DNA of 64,000 nucleotides from NCBI GenBank assembly GCA_029215795.1, contig JARDYH010000002.1, positions 300,049,973 to 300,113,972 on the forward strand, written 5' to 3'. A program made the position numbers and the translations under genes. A model generated the notes under the pieces. The model searched no databases. It was not told the DNA's origin and saw only the letters and a list, made by a program, of their open reading frames with translations. The number at the start of each line of letters is the position of its first letter. Positions within the stretch are counted from its first letter, which is position 1. Shown one piece after another: positions 35,001 to 39,436 of the stretch. This stretch comes from Anniella stebbinsi. Lineage: Eukaryota; Chordata; Lepidosauria; Squamata; Anniellidae.

Positions 35001-36362
35001 ATAGAGAGAGTCTGGAAACATTATCTAGATATGTTAATCACATCTGTGGCCATTTTTTCATTTTTTTTTAACAAGCTGACATGTACTCACAGTTTCAAAT
35101 TTATCTTTTAATTAACTTGCAGGGATTTGGACTAACCACAAAAAAGAAGCCCTCTCAGGACTCTATGAAGAACAAAGACTGACACTATTACATTTTCTAG
35201 GGCAACAGGTTAGTGTGTGTGTGTGTGCGCGTGAGACATCTAGACTTTAGTACTAATAAATCTAAGCAGGGCTTGTAGTGCCATACGTGCACAATAATCA
35301 CCCTTTAGACTGGAGCACAACAGAGTGTCCAATCCTGCGACACAGGAACAATTTGAACTTGGGAGTTCTCTTAGCATGGGATGAAAGGTTATGTATAGTA
35401 TTCACTGGCTGTGATTAGGAAGTCACATCATTCTGGAATAATTCCAAAGAAGTCAACAAGCTAGTCTCAAGAATATGACTTTATAACTGCACATAGAATT
35501 TTAGTTCTTTTAAAAAATGAATCATTAAGGGCTAATGTACAGGTAATGTTGGCACAGTTTTATTTTATCTAAGGAGAAGAATTAGAGATGTATAAGAAAA
35601 AACTTAACCATCACAATCTTTTTAAAAAGCATTTGAAAATGGGTCAGAAATCTAACAAAAATTCTAAAATAGAGTGTAATTTCCATTTCAAATCAATACA
35701 GAAAAGCTTGGTCACCTTCATTTGCATCATTTTGTCCTATAATGGAAGCTTCATTTCCTCTCTTCCTAATTAACTATCACTGTTGCTAGAGTTAATTATT
35801 TACACCTTTAGTCAAAATAAAACCTCCAGGAGTAGCTCTTTGAAACAGTGAGTACCTGCACAGGATTATAAGCAATTCATAACAACAACAAAAAAAAAAA
35901 CAATTGGTGCCATGAGATTTTAGTTATTAATGAATGTTTTCCATGCAAAATGTTGGAAATTTAGTTATTTCTGTTTACTTGGTATCATTAAAATGGAATT
36001 TAGGCCTAAATGATAAGGAGCAGCATCCTAAGGTCAATTAAGCAGACAATTTAAGTAGTGTTTTAACCAACATGATCATTTTCATCATTTGAAAATGGTA
36101 ATTTTTATTATACTTACTCATAACAAAAATATCCCTCCTTAGTTGATTTAACTCTATGATATTTCAAGAAACCTTCCTCAAAGCTTAACCACTTCTCAAA
36201 ATCTCTCCACAATAACTCTTTGAACCTACCTGTTTTTGGATCTACATCGGCTGGTAAGTGTGGAGGAGGATTCCCTGGTGTGAAGTGCTCATTGCTGTAC
36301 GTAATAAGCGGCGTAAGGGGATGTACATGGTGCGGGTGCTGCACAACCGGGACTTTGTTAGA
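6015..36362 (-). CDS. TCF7L2: TCF7L2 (TCF-4), partial, ten exons
   Basis: This is the overall span of the coding exons seen. TCF7L2 is a nuclear HMG-box factor that recruits beta-catenin to Wnt target genes, and Groucho/TLE when Wnt is off. In transcription order the exons are 36362-36230, 31751-31649, 28448-28362, 21260-21135 (alternative start 21275), 18351-18192, 16591-16484, 8535-8487, 7944-7894, 6746-6674 and 6087-6015. All have AG acceptors and GT donors, and the phases join without a stop. The first seven total 766 nt. The protein matches vertebrate TCF7L2 almost residue for residue from memory, so this is a functional gene rather than a pseudogene. The exons coding the beta-catenin-binding N-terminus and the final exon were searched for and not seen. 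LEF1 is excluded by MRAK instead of MRAN and by the C-clamp exons; TCF7L1 is excluded by the C-clamp exons and the RDKQPGETN tail. Confidence 0.97.
6088..6673 (-). other. TCF7L2: Intron between C-clamp exons A and B
   Basis: This is 586 bp of unique-looking intron with no recognised repeat. It is long enough for normal splicing, so mutual exclusion of the two 73-nt exons cannot be explained by a too-short intron. Confidence 0.85.
6674..6746 (-). CDS. TCF7L2: TCF7L2 alternative C-clamp exon A, 73 nt
   Basis: The acceptor CTCATTCAG is followed by AC CTG AGC; the donor after TGCAG is GTGTGT. It reads [17 protein letters not shown] followed by NNWCGPCR. This supplies most of the C-clamp, the Cys-containing module of E-type TCF isoforms that binds a GC-rich helper site beside the TCF motif. 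The CR.RFGLD and WCxPCR residues are visible; the rest of the clamp would be coded by the unseen last exon. At 73 nt it shifts the frame by one. A long (CT)n tract lies 40-91 nt upstream in the transcript. Confidence 0.95.
6747..7893 (-). other. TCF7L2: Intron between the 51-nt exon and C-clamp exon A
   Basis: An AT-rich intron carrying the (CT)n tract near its 3' end and several short A-rich runs. The part nearest the 51-nt exon (about 7560-7893) is unique and AT-rich, as is common around regulated cassette exons. No gene was seen. Confidence 0.8.
6786..6837 (-). repeat. (GA)n / (CT)n tract upstream of C-clamp exon A
   Basis: About 26 GA dinucleotides on the plus strand, which the TCF7L2 transcript reads as (CU)n. 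It spans 40-91 nt upstream of the acceptor of the 73-nt exon A and is contiguous with the natural polypyrimidine tract. Confidence 0.95.
7894..7944 (-). CDS. TCF7L2: TCF7L2 alternative cassette exon, 51 nt
   Basis: The acceptor CTTTTTTTTCAG is followed by 51 nt ending ATTACAG before GTGCTAATG. After the G of the preceding exon it reads [17 protein letters not shown]. Being a multiple of three, it can be included or skipped without changing frame. It matches the alternatively used 51-nt exon of mammalian TCF7L2 (recalled). The donor GTGCTA is weaker than consensus, as expected for a cassette exon. Confidence 0.93.
7945..8486 (-). other. TCF7L2: Intron between the 49-nt and 51-nt exons
   Basis: 542 bp of intron carrying a (CA)n tract at 8152-8178 (read as (UG)n in the transcript) and a TGCATG-type RBFOX motif near 8107-8113. 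No other feature was recognised. Confidence 0.8.
8152..8178 (-). repeat. (CA)n / (TG)n microsatellite in the alternative-splicing cassette
   Basis: A run of about 13 CA units on the plus strand, giving (UG)n in the transcript about 208-234 nt upstream of the 51-nt cassette exon. Confidence 0.95.
8487..8535 (-). CDS. TCF7L2: TCF7L2 basic-tail (NLS) exon, 49 nt
   Basis: After the acceptor TTTTATTCAG it codes [16 protein letters not shown] and then one base (G) before the donor GTAAGT. KKKKRKR is the basic tail that follows the HMG box. It acts as a nuclear localisation signal and, in HMG factors of this family, helps DNA bending. The exon ends in phase 1, so the identity of the next exon decides the C-terminal frame. 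Confidence 0.96.
9257..9478 (+). mobile_element. Sauria SINE, near full length
   Basis: It starts gagccagtgtggcgtagtg (tRNA-like A-box side), continues through ggttctagtccccactcgg (B box) and gtgactttgggccagtcac, and ends with the BovB-like tail ctacctcacagggttgttg, ggtgggatataaatg and an (AAAT)n terminus. This head/body/tail order is the Sauria SINE described in squamates. It is the strongest single clue to the host group. Confidence 0.9.
11171..11440. mobile_element. Nonautonomous DNA transposon relic
   Basis: The phrases ggccaatttgcacatcaca, ataagccac..acgtgcc, a 'ccattttgaatatgca' block and 'ggttgtttaac' recur in diverged form around 23780-24010, 33617-33905 and 63035-63345. The right boundary is uncertain and the superfamily is not determined. 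Confidence 0.5.
12500..12710 (-). mobile_element. CR1 LINE 3' fragment
   Basis: On the plus strand it reads gctgaatcagaccaata..gtggcctgccagttgcttctgg and later ccagcatttggtaatcagagg. This is the reverse complement of the squamate CR1 3' region (ggccactgtg, ctggactagatggacc, tgatccagc). Confidence 0.7.
14377..14407. repeat. (ATTCC)n pentanucleotide repeat
   Basis: About six uninterrupted CATTC/ATTCC units. Confidence 0.95.
14711..14818. repeat. Imperfect palindrome with (TA)n core
   Basis: The left arm (catccttctgtgaattata.. ttatgtaggtttgtg) is mirrored by the right arm (cacaaacctacataag..caattcacaaaaggacacatg) around a (TA) run of about 12 units. Arms of roughly 42-46 bp match at most positions. 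It could be a small MITE whose centre expanded. Confidence 0.8.
15090..15330 (+). mobile_element. L2-type LINE ORF2 3' fragment
   Basis: The stretch gaaccagctgcccaggaggc..ttctgccattccagaaagctcgcaaaaccttttggttt corresponds to the end of L2-type ORF2 (Ala-Phe-Arg-Lys-x-x-Lys-Thr-Phe-like) followed by an AT-rich 3' UTR. Frames are broken. Confidence 0.65.
16464..16487 (-). repeat. 12-bp tandem duplication spanning a 5' splice site
   Basis: The plus-strand unit ccacctacatag occurs twice back to back at 16464-16475 and 16476-16487. In the transcript it reads CTATGTAGGTGG twice, so the exon end TAT|GTAGGT is perfectly copied 12 nt downstream. The second donor keeps the frame with no stop (Val-Gly-Gly-Tyr) and is identical over the whole unit. 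Confidence 0.9.
16484..16591 (-). CDS. TCF7L2: TCF7L2 HMG-box exon, second half
   Basis: This 108-nt, phase-0 exon comes after the acceptor TCTCTCTTCAG. It codes 36 residues from [16 protein letters not shown] through [19 protein letters not shown] and completes the HMG box. The donor GTAGGTGG directly follows TAT. An exact copy of the same donor context occurs 12 nt further into the intron and would extend the exon in frame to 16472, adding VGGY. Confidence 0.98.
16592..18191 (-). other. TCF7L2: Intron splitting the HMG box
   Basis: 1.6 kb containing one hAT-like nonautonomous transposon (17283-17592). Otherwise no recognised element or exon. Confidence 0.85.
17283..17592. mobile_element. 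hAT-like nonautonomous transposon with TSD
   Basis: The ends are cagaggtgggtaa at the left and ttccacctctg at the right, forming inverted termini starting CAGAGGTGG as in hAT elements. Flanks ctctatag (17275-17282) and ctgtgtag (17593-17600) agree at 6 of 8 positions, fitting an old 8-bp target-site duplication. No transposase frame is present. Confidence 0.7.
18192..18351 (-). CDS. TCF7L2: TCF7L2 HMG-box exon, first half
   Basis: This 160-nt exon comes after the acceptor CTATCCAG; the donor is GTAGGT. It starts with one base that completes Ser, then codes 53 residues: [13 protein letters not shown], then [17 protein letters not shown] and [18 protein letters not shown] up to ILGRR. This is helix 1 and part of helix 2 of the sequence-specific HMG box, which binds the CTTTGAT/ATCAAAG motif in the minor groove and bends DNA. 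The Lys in MRAK separates it from LEF1, which has Asn there. The exon ends on a codon boundary. Confidence 0.98.
18560..18705. mobile_element. MITE-like 'catctggatgg' element
   Basis: A degraded copy of the family with ggactacaactcc / catctgga motifs: ctaaaacttccataatccc ... ggtgggaattggaatgcaac, atcatctggatgg, cacccctggcctag. Boundaries are approximate. Confidence 0.5.
18903..19003. repeat. Near-perfect palindromic MITE
   Basis: The arms ggtgcaattctatgcatg, tttagacag, ctacaacacccagca and their complements tgctgggtgttgtag, ctaaacatgcat, gttgcacc meet at about 18955 with almost no spacer. Arm length is about 48 bp. Confidence 0.9.
19640..19850 (-). mobile_element. tRNA-like SINE (inverted)
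   Basis: On the plus strand it reads catatgaagctggtttataa..gaatcagaccactgtacc..ccagggattgaacctgaagc..gcgggtgctc, the complement of a tRNA-derived SINE with a GGTTCAATCCCTGG B box. It is the opposite orientation of the copy at 20826-21015. Confidence 0.75.
20020..20190 (-). mobile_element. CR1 LINE 3' end (inverted)
   Basis: cagacccagggtctatg, tttcccacagtggccagcca and aacttgcaaatatgaaag are the reverse complement of the CR1 3' terminal region. Confidence 0.7.
20826..21015 (+). mobile_element. tRNA-like SINE
   Basis: The head ggcctgtagcacagtagttg..gcatgtagaagg (tRNA-like A box) and a diverged B box are followed by gaaaccctggagagccattg, ccaggcagtg, ctgtcttggtctaaggaagc, ttcctatgttcc. It has the same body as the fragments at 1455 and 19640. 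Confidence 0.75.
21135..21260 (-). CDS. TCF7L2: TCF7L2 exon coding [11 protein letters not shown]...[15 protein letters not shown]
   Basis: This is a 126-nt exon in its short form, after the acceptor CTCTCCTCTAG; the donor is GTAAGT after CAC AGC TC. It codes 41 residues just before the basic stretch leading into the HMG box. VKQE fits the SUMOylation consensus psi-K-x-E and corresponds to a lysine reported as SUMO-modified in human TCF-4 (recalled). An upstream acceptor at 21276-21277 (TTTACACAG) extends the exon by 15 nt to 21275. Compared with the human sequence as I remember it, SSQSDVG reads SSQNDVG here and HHTLHTT reads HHSLHTT. Confidence 0.96.
21261..21275 (-). CDS. TCF7L2: Alternative 15-nt exon extension coding SFLSS
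   Basis: Two acceptors lie 15 nt apart, TTTACACAG and then CTTTCTCTCCTCTAG. Use of the upstream one adds SFLSS in frame, changing MS-R-FPPHM to [13 protein letters not shown]. The same SFLSS variant is known among human TCF7L2 isoforms (recalled). The tandem arrangement, the frame and the residues are all readable in the sequence. Confidence 0.85.
21544..21713. repeat. 85-bp tandem duplication
   Basis: Two adjacent copies of about 85 bp (21544-21628 and 21629-21713), both starting actcatttgctaaaaagcc, differ at only a few positions such as ggtggta/ggtgata and ggactttg/ggcctttg. The unit derives from a LINE-tail-like sequence (ccatcaaggtggtatacaac). Confidence 0.9.
22225..22795 (+). mobile_element. 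CR1 LINE 3' region with nested insertion
   Basis: The left part (gtggagaatgtggataggg, gaaaccggggtcatccc, gactcaggacaaacaaaagg) and right part (gatggccaccaatttggatgg, ggactagatagaccctcgg, tctgatccagcatggcac, ttcttatgttcttatg) are collinear CR1. Between about 22352 and 22508 lies unrelated AT-rich sequence ending attgggcaaaaggcgggata, caaatac(tac)n, which looks like another LINE's 3' tail. Confidence 0.8.
23021..23054. repeat. (GT)n microsatellite
   Basis: About 17 uninterrupted GT units. Confidence 0.95.
23780..24010. mobile_element. Nonautonomous DNA transposon relic
   Basis: It starts ggggctgtttgcatgcgcaa and carries cccaccgtgggttatttga, gtggcacatgcaagg and caatcaccattttg, with cacaacc..gggttatg motifs toward the right. 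It resembles the copies near 11171, 33617 and 63035. Similar 'gtgggttattc' sequence continues to about 24420 and may be a second fragment. Confidence 0.5.
24489..24623. mobile_element. Palindrome-ended MITE
   Basis: Left end ctttccccaatctggtacc, right end ggcaccagattggggaag, with tccagtt..ttggacaaaatg mirrored by aatccaaaacatctga inside. Confidence 0.75.
25146..25254. mobile_element. Palindrome-ended MITE
   Basis: Left arm ccttccccaacctggagcc, tccagatgcgttggactaca; right arm tgtagtccaacacatctgga, ccaggctgggaaagg. It is the same family as 24489-24623 and 62612-62733 and better preserved. Confidence 0.8.
26736..26767. repeat. (TC)n-rich tract
   Basis: TC dinucleotides interrupted by one TA. 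Confidence 0.85.
27600..27850. promoter_or_regulatory. Candidate conserved intronic enhancer
   Basis: A repeat-free, AT-rich block with many homeodomain-type cores: gctaatttaattatg, gatttaattaactag, aattagtgattac, gaattaattgg. It also has ATTAG/GATTA and AATAAAACT stretches. The density of intact TAAT cores and absence of transposon relics, about 0.5-0.75 kb upstream of an exon, resemble vertebrate developmental enhancers. Conservation was not measured. Confidence 0.4.
28362..28448 (-). CDS. TCF7L2: TCF7L2 exon coding [20 protein letters not shown]...
   Basis: This is an 87-nt exon. The acceptor CCATCTTTCTAG is followed by G, completing the split Gln. The exon ends TCA AG before the strong donor GTGAGT, leaving an AG that becomes Arg (AGA) or Ser (AGC) depending on which downstream acceptor is used. 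It codes 28 complete residues ending LTVNASMS. Flanking intron sequence is AT-rich, unique-looking and carries few recognisable repeats. Confidence 0.96.
29829..29978. mobile_element. hAT-like MITE with 8-bp TSD
   Basis: Termini cagtggtgggcagatc and tgcccaccactg are inverted repeats of CAGTGGTGGGCA. The flanks gagtacag (29821-29828) and cagtacag (29979-29986) match at 7 of 8 positions. The interior has the ccagatgttttggacttcac / gaagtccaaaatg pair typical of this MITE group. Confidence 0.85.
29979..30005. repeat. (GTACA)n pentanucleotide repeat
   Basis: Five GTACA units starting exactly at the right target-site duplication of the adjacent hAT-like MITE. Confidence 0.9.
30323..30549. mobile_element. 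Nonautonomous DNA transposon with about 20-bp TIRs
   Basis: Left end tggctaaattcggacgacac, right end the complement of tggctgaatttggacaacac. Internal subterminal repeats ttgactatc..gtc occur on both sides. No coding capacity. Confidence 0.8.
31649..31751 (-). CDS. TCF7L2: TCF7L2 exon coding [17 protein letters not shown]...WLVPQ
   Basis: This is a 103-nt exon. The acceptor CTTCCCTAG is followed by GA, completing the split Gly codon, and the exon ends CCACA before the donor GTAAGG. It codes the proline-rich segment [18 protein letters not shown] followed by [11 protein letters not shown], with the final Gln split across the junction. The segment belongs to the region of TCF/LEF factors that contacts Groucho/TLE co-repressors. 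Length and phases agree with both neighbouring exons. Confidence 0.96.
31752..36229 (-). other. TCF7L2: Intron between the SNKVPV and GIPRPPHPP exons
   Basis: 4.5 kb. It includes a GC-richer block of unknown type (about 32535-32900), probably an old transposon, and a DNA-transposon relic (about 33617-33905). A repeat-poor AT-rich block lies at about 34560-35100. No exon was recognised. Confidence 0.8.
33617..33905. mobile_element. Nonautonomous DNA transposon relic
   Basis: ggggctgtctgtacataac, ttgctgtggcacgtgccaag, catgggttaaacaaccc and gtttggacatcgcgtaacaa are shared in diverged form with the copies near 11171, 23780 and 63035. Confidence 0.55.
36230..36362 (-). CDS. TCF7L2: TCF7L2 exon coding [16 protein letters not shown]...DPKTG
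   Basis: This 133-nt exon starts in phase 0 (TCT AAC AAA) after the acceptor TTTTCACAG and ends one base into a Gly codon before the donor GTAGGT. It codes 44 residues of the regulatory region between the beta-catenin-binding domain and the HMG box, including [17 protein letters not shown]. The two TP motifs correspond to the positions phosphorylated by Nemo-like kinase in LEF-1/TCF-4 (recalled from the literature). It is the first exon seen in the window. The preceding exon, expected to end near SPSPAHIV, was not found in the 27.6 kb above it. Confidence 0.96.
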
Positions 36363-37496
36363 CTGTGAAAAGAGAAAATGAAGAGTGTGGGAAAGATGCT
36401 GCATTAACAAAGCGACACAGCACAATGTTACGGCAGCAGTTTAGAAACACACACAAACCCCAAGGCTAGAAAACTAGTTGCGGATTTCCATACATAGTAA
36501 GACCGTCTGTCAGAATATATCTTCAGTTATTTTCTCCCCTCTTTATATGAGTCCCTCCTTTCTCTAACACTCTGGGTCTCAATCCCTTTACTAGGGAGGT
36601 CAACCAAGATAAGTTCATTATTATTAGGGGGCACCCTTTAGATTGCAACCGCTGACCTGTAAAGTGAAGTCTCTTTAGTCCCTTGCTATATATTTGTCTC
36701 GACAGCCATTCCTGGTCCCATTGTGAGTCATCTACATGGGTTTTATGACATACAGAGTGCTCACACACCACTTGGGGGGGGAAACTGGCCTTGTGAAACA
36801 AAGCATGGTTTTGTGGTGTTTAATTTTTTTTCTTCAAAAAATTCCTATTTTGATTAAGTCATGCTTTAGCATCATGAATTAAAGAAGCCTAAGACAGCAA
36901 TTAATTCTTGATTGTTATCAGGTATAGGAGATATAAGGATCACTTTCATTTATCCGTAGCTGCCAATAGTGTAACATTCAAACTGCTGGCACACAGATCT
37001 CACAGGACTCTCAGCTGCAGAGTTCATTTCAGGACATGCAGATCTGGCCAGAAGTAAGACCCTTGCGTCAGCAGGTCAAAAGTTATATTATTAGCAGCCA
37101 TTTACAAGCCAGAGCCAGTCATGCATCTGCTATACCCAGCAACATTCATACTGGCCATGTGATAGTTTAAAGAACAAACTTATAAAAGAAGAAAAGGTGG
37201 TCTCCTGGCTATTCATATTTAAACCCCCAAAAGCCACAACAAATATTTTTCCTCATGTCCATTTTAATGTCATCCTCAAGGTATGCATGCACTCAGCCCT
37301 ACTGCTTCCTAAACTGAAACTTACACACCTCTTCTTTACCACTATTATTTTAGAACACATTAGTGTATTGCTTATTACTCAAGATCTACCAGACCAATTT
37401 TGCTAATTTTTGTTTTAAACTGAAGCTTGAGCAATGTAGACATGCAGAAAATTTTGAATGTTCACAACAGTTCAAAGTTCAAGCTTTAATAGCAGT

Positions 37497-37780
37497 TAAA
37501 TCTTCTGCAGGGCAGCCTCTCCACCAGCAGGATGACTGATAGTTCTGCTTAGCCAATCAGTGCGGCACAAAGGCAGGTCCTGGGTGCAGCTGCACAGTTA
37601 GGCTGTCACCGCCACCACGAAAGGAGACGAAAATGGCTAACTGGGGCATTTGAGGGAAGGGGCGGGACCACACTGCATGCAAATATTAGAGGGATGATTC
37701 ACTACGCATGAGCTATATTTGCATTATTCATGAGCCCCTACTAGCACCCATGGTGACATGAGGTTATGCTATAGCCAGGA
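37497..37780. promoter_or_regulatory. GC-box/CCAAT/octamer cluster, candidate promoter or relic
   Basis: Within 280 bp: tagccaatcagtg (CCAAT box), cagctgcac (E box), ggggcgggacc (GC box), catgcaaat (octamer) and a second ATTTGCAT (octamer complement). CpGs cluster at 37610-37630. It lies about 1.2 kb upstream of the first exon seen, where an internal start would make a protein lacking the beta-catenin-binding domain. It could equally be an old transposon. Confidence 0.3.
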
Positions 37781-37854
37781 GGGAGGAATAGATAATTTTG
37801 TAGTATTTATTACACAGGAGGACAACCTGGATCTAGACAGATGTGTCCATAGTC

Positions 37855-37965
37855 AGTCATACTTAAAGTAGACCATCCGAAATCAATGGACTTAGGTTAG
37901 TCATGGCTAACCTAAATCCATTGATTTCAATAGGATTACTCTAAGTATTAATAAATCTTGATCTA
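37855..37965. mobile_element. Palindromic MITE
   Basis: catacttaaagtagaccat and aatcaatggacttaggttag are mirrored by ctaacctaaatccattgatt and attactctaagtatt. It is a diverged member of the 'agtaagtcccattga' palindromic group. Confidence 0.65.
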
Positions 37966-37967
37966 GT

Positions 37968-38080
37968 CTCAGATATTTTGGACTACAACTCCCTTAAATC
38001 TCAGCCAGCAAGGCCAATGATCAGGGATTATAGGAATTATAGTCCAAAACATCTAAAAGGTAACAGATTGCTTAGTCCAT
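37968..38080. mobile_element. Palindrome-ended MITE
   Basis: cagatattttggactacaac ... attatagtccaaaacatcta: same group as 24489, 25146 and 62612. Confidence 0.65.
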
Positions 38081-38122
38081 TAAATAAGTCACTTGCCTTA
38101 TAGCATAAGATCCCTGACAGAG

Positions 38123-38222
38123 GCTACAATCCTGTACACACTTACCTGGATGTTAAGTCCCATTGAGCTTAACTCAGTGGGACTTACATCTGAGCAAATA
38201 TGTATAAAAAGCATGCTGCAAT
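38123..38222. mobile_element. Palindromic 'aagtcccattga' MITE
   Basis: ctacaatcctgtacacactt, acctggatgttaagtcccat, tgagcttaactcagtgggac, ttacatctgagc: a palindrome centred on ..cccattga/tcagtggg... Confidence 0.75.
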
Positions 38223-38979
38223 TTTCAGTTCATCAGAACTCACTTATATGCTACTTCTGATGAACAGAAGATATGAATTTTGGGGAGAAATGGAAAGAAG
38301 TTAGAAATAGATACTTAAAACGATCTCTCTGTGAAGAAAACATGCAGAGGGAGGGGGGACAACTACAGTGTGTACTATGCAGCCTGTTTAGAACTGTAAA
38401 TTAGTCTCACCATATCACCAAGAAAAAAATTCAACTGAAACAAGCAAACTGCTGAGACATTTTACTGCAAATAATCCAGTTGCAACAGAGAGACATACAC
38501 ACACCCTGAGAGAAACTCCTATTCCCTATAGAGGATTTACACTAAAATCCTACAACAGGGACATTTAACCAGATTAGGTAGCAGCAAAGATAAAGAGGCT
38601 AGTATTAGATGACGAATGGATTAGAGTCAACTTTCATTTTCGAATGTGTCTTCATTTCCTTTTATTACTTTAAGTAAGGAACAATTTGCATTAACATCAA
38701 GTAAAAGGAATTACATTAAAAGAATCAGGAATAGTGCAGTGGTGCCCGCGAGCGCCACCTCAGTCCAGGAGCCGTCAGAGTCTTTGCTATTATCCTCAGC
38801 CTAGATTAGCAATGGCAGTTCACCCCCCCCCACACACACACACACACAAAAAAAAAGGAATGGACACTTTTAGCAGAGTCTACAAAACTTCAATAATATT
38901 TTCTATGTCTGTTAAAAAATAATAATACATACTTGCTTTGAAACACTTCAATCACATTTTAAAATACTGTAACAATTTT

Positions 38980-39202
38980 GGCCAGATCTACACCAAGCAG
39001 GATATAGCACGATGAAAGCGGCATATAAAAGGCAGAAACCACACTACTACTTTATAGCGGTATTGAAGTGCACTGGCAACTGTTGGGGCCCATTGACACA
39101 TACCATAGACCTCTTTCATACCACTATATCCTGCTTGGTGTGGCTCCTGCCTTTTATATACCACTTTCATGGTGCTATATCCTGCTTGGTGTAGATCTGG
39201 CC
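38980..39202. mobile_element. MITE with about 55-bp terminal inverted repeats
   Basis: Left arm ggccagatctacaccaagca, ggatatagcac..atgaaag, atataaaaggcag; right arm the complement, ending gtagatctggcc. A third, inner copy (ccactatatcctgcttggtg, 39121-39140) repeats part of the right arm, so the right end is partly duplicated. Confidence 0.85.
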
Positions 39203-39344
39203 TTTGTTTTGGAATTTTACCAAAGGTGGAATTTACCAAAGTTAAAATTTGAGCACAGCTACTGACTCGCTAAAATACACAGTAAGTTCTGTGGAAATTT
39301 GGGAGACTTACTTCTGAGTACACATGCACAGGATCTGTTTCTAA

Positions 39345-39436
39345 GGCTGCAATCCTATGCACATTTATTAGGGAGTAAGCACCGTTGAATACAGTGGGGC
39401 TTACTTCTGAGTAAACTTCATAGGATTACACTGAAT
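39345..39436. mobile_element. Palindromic 'aagtcccattga' MITE
   Basis: ctgcaatcctatgcacattt, attagggagtaagcaccgtt, gaatacagtggggcttactt, ctgagtaaac, cataggatt: the best-preserved palindromic copy. Confidence 0.85.
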
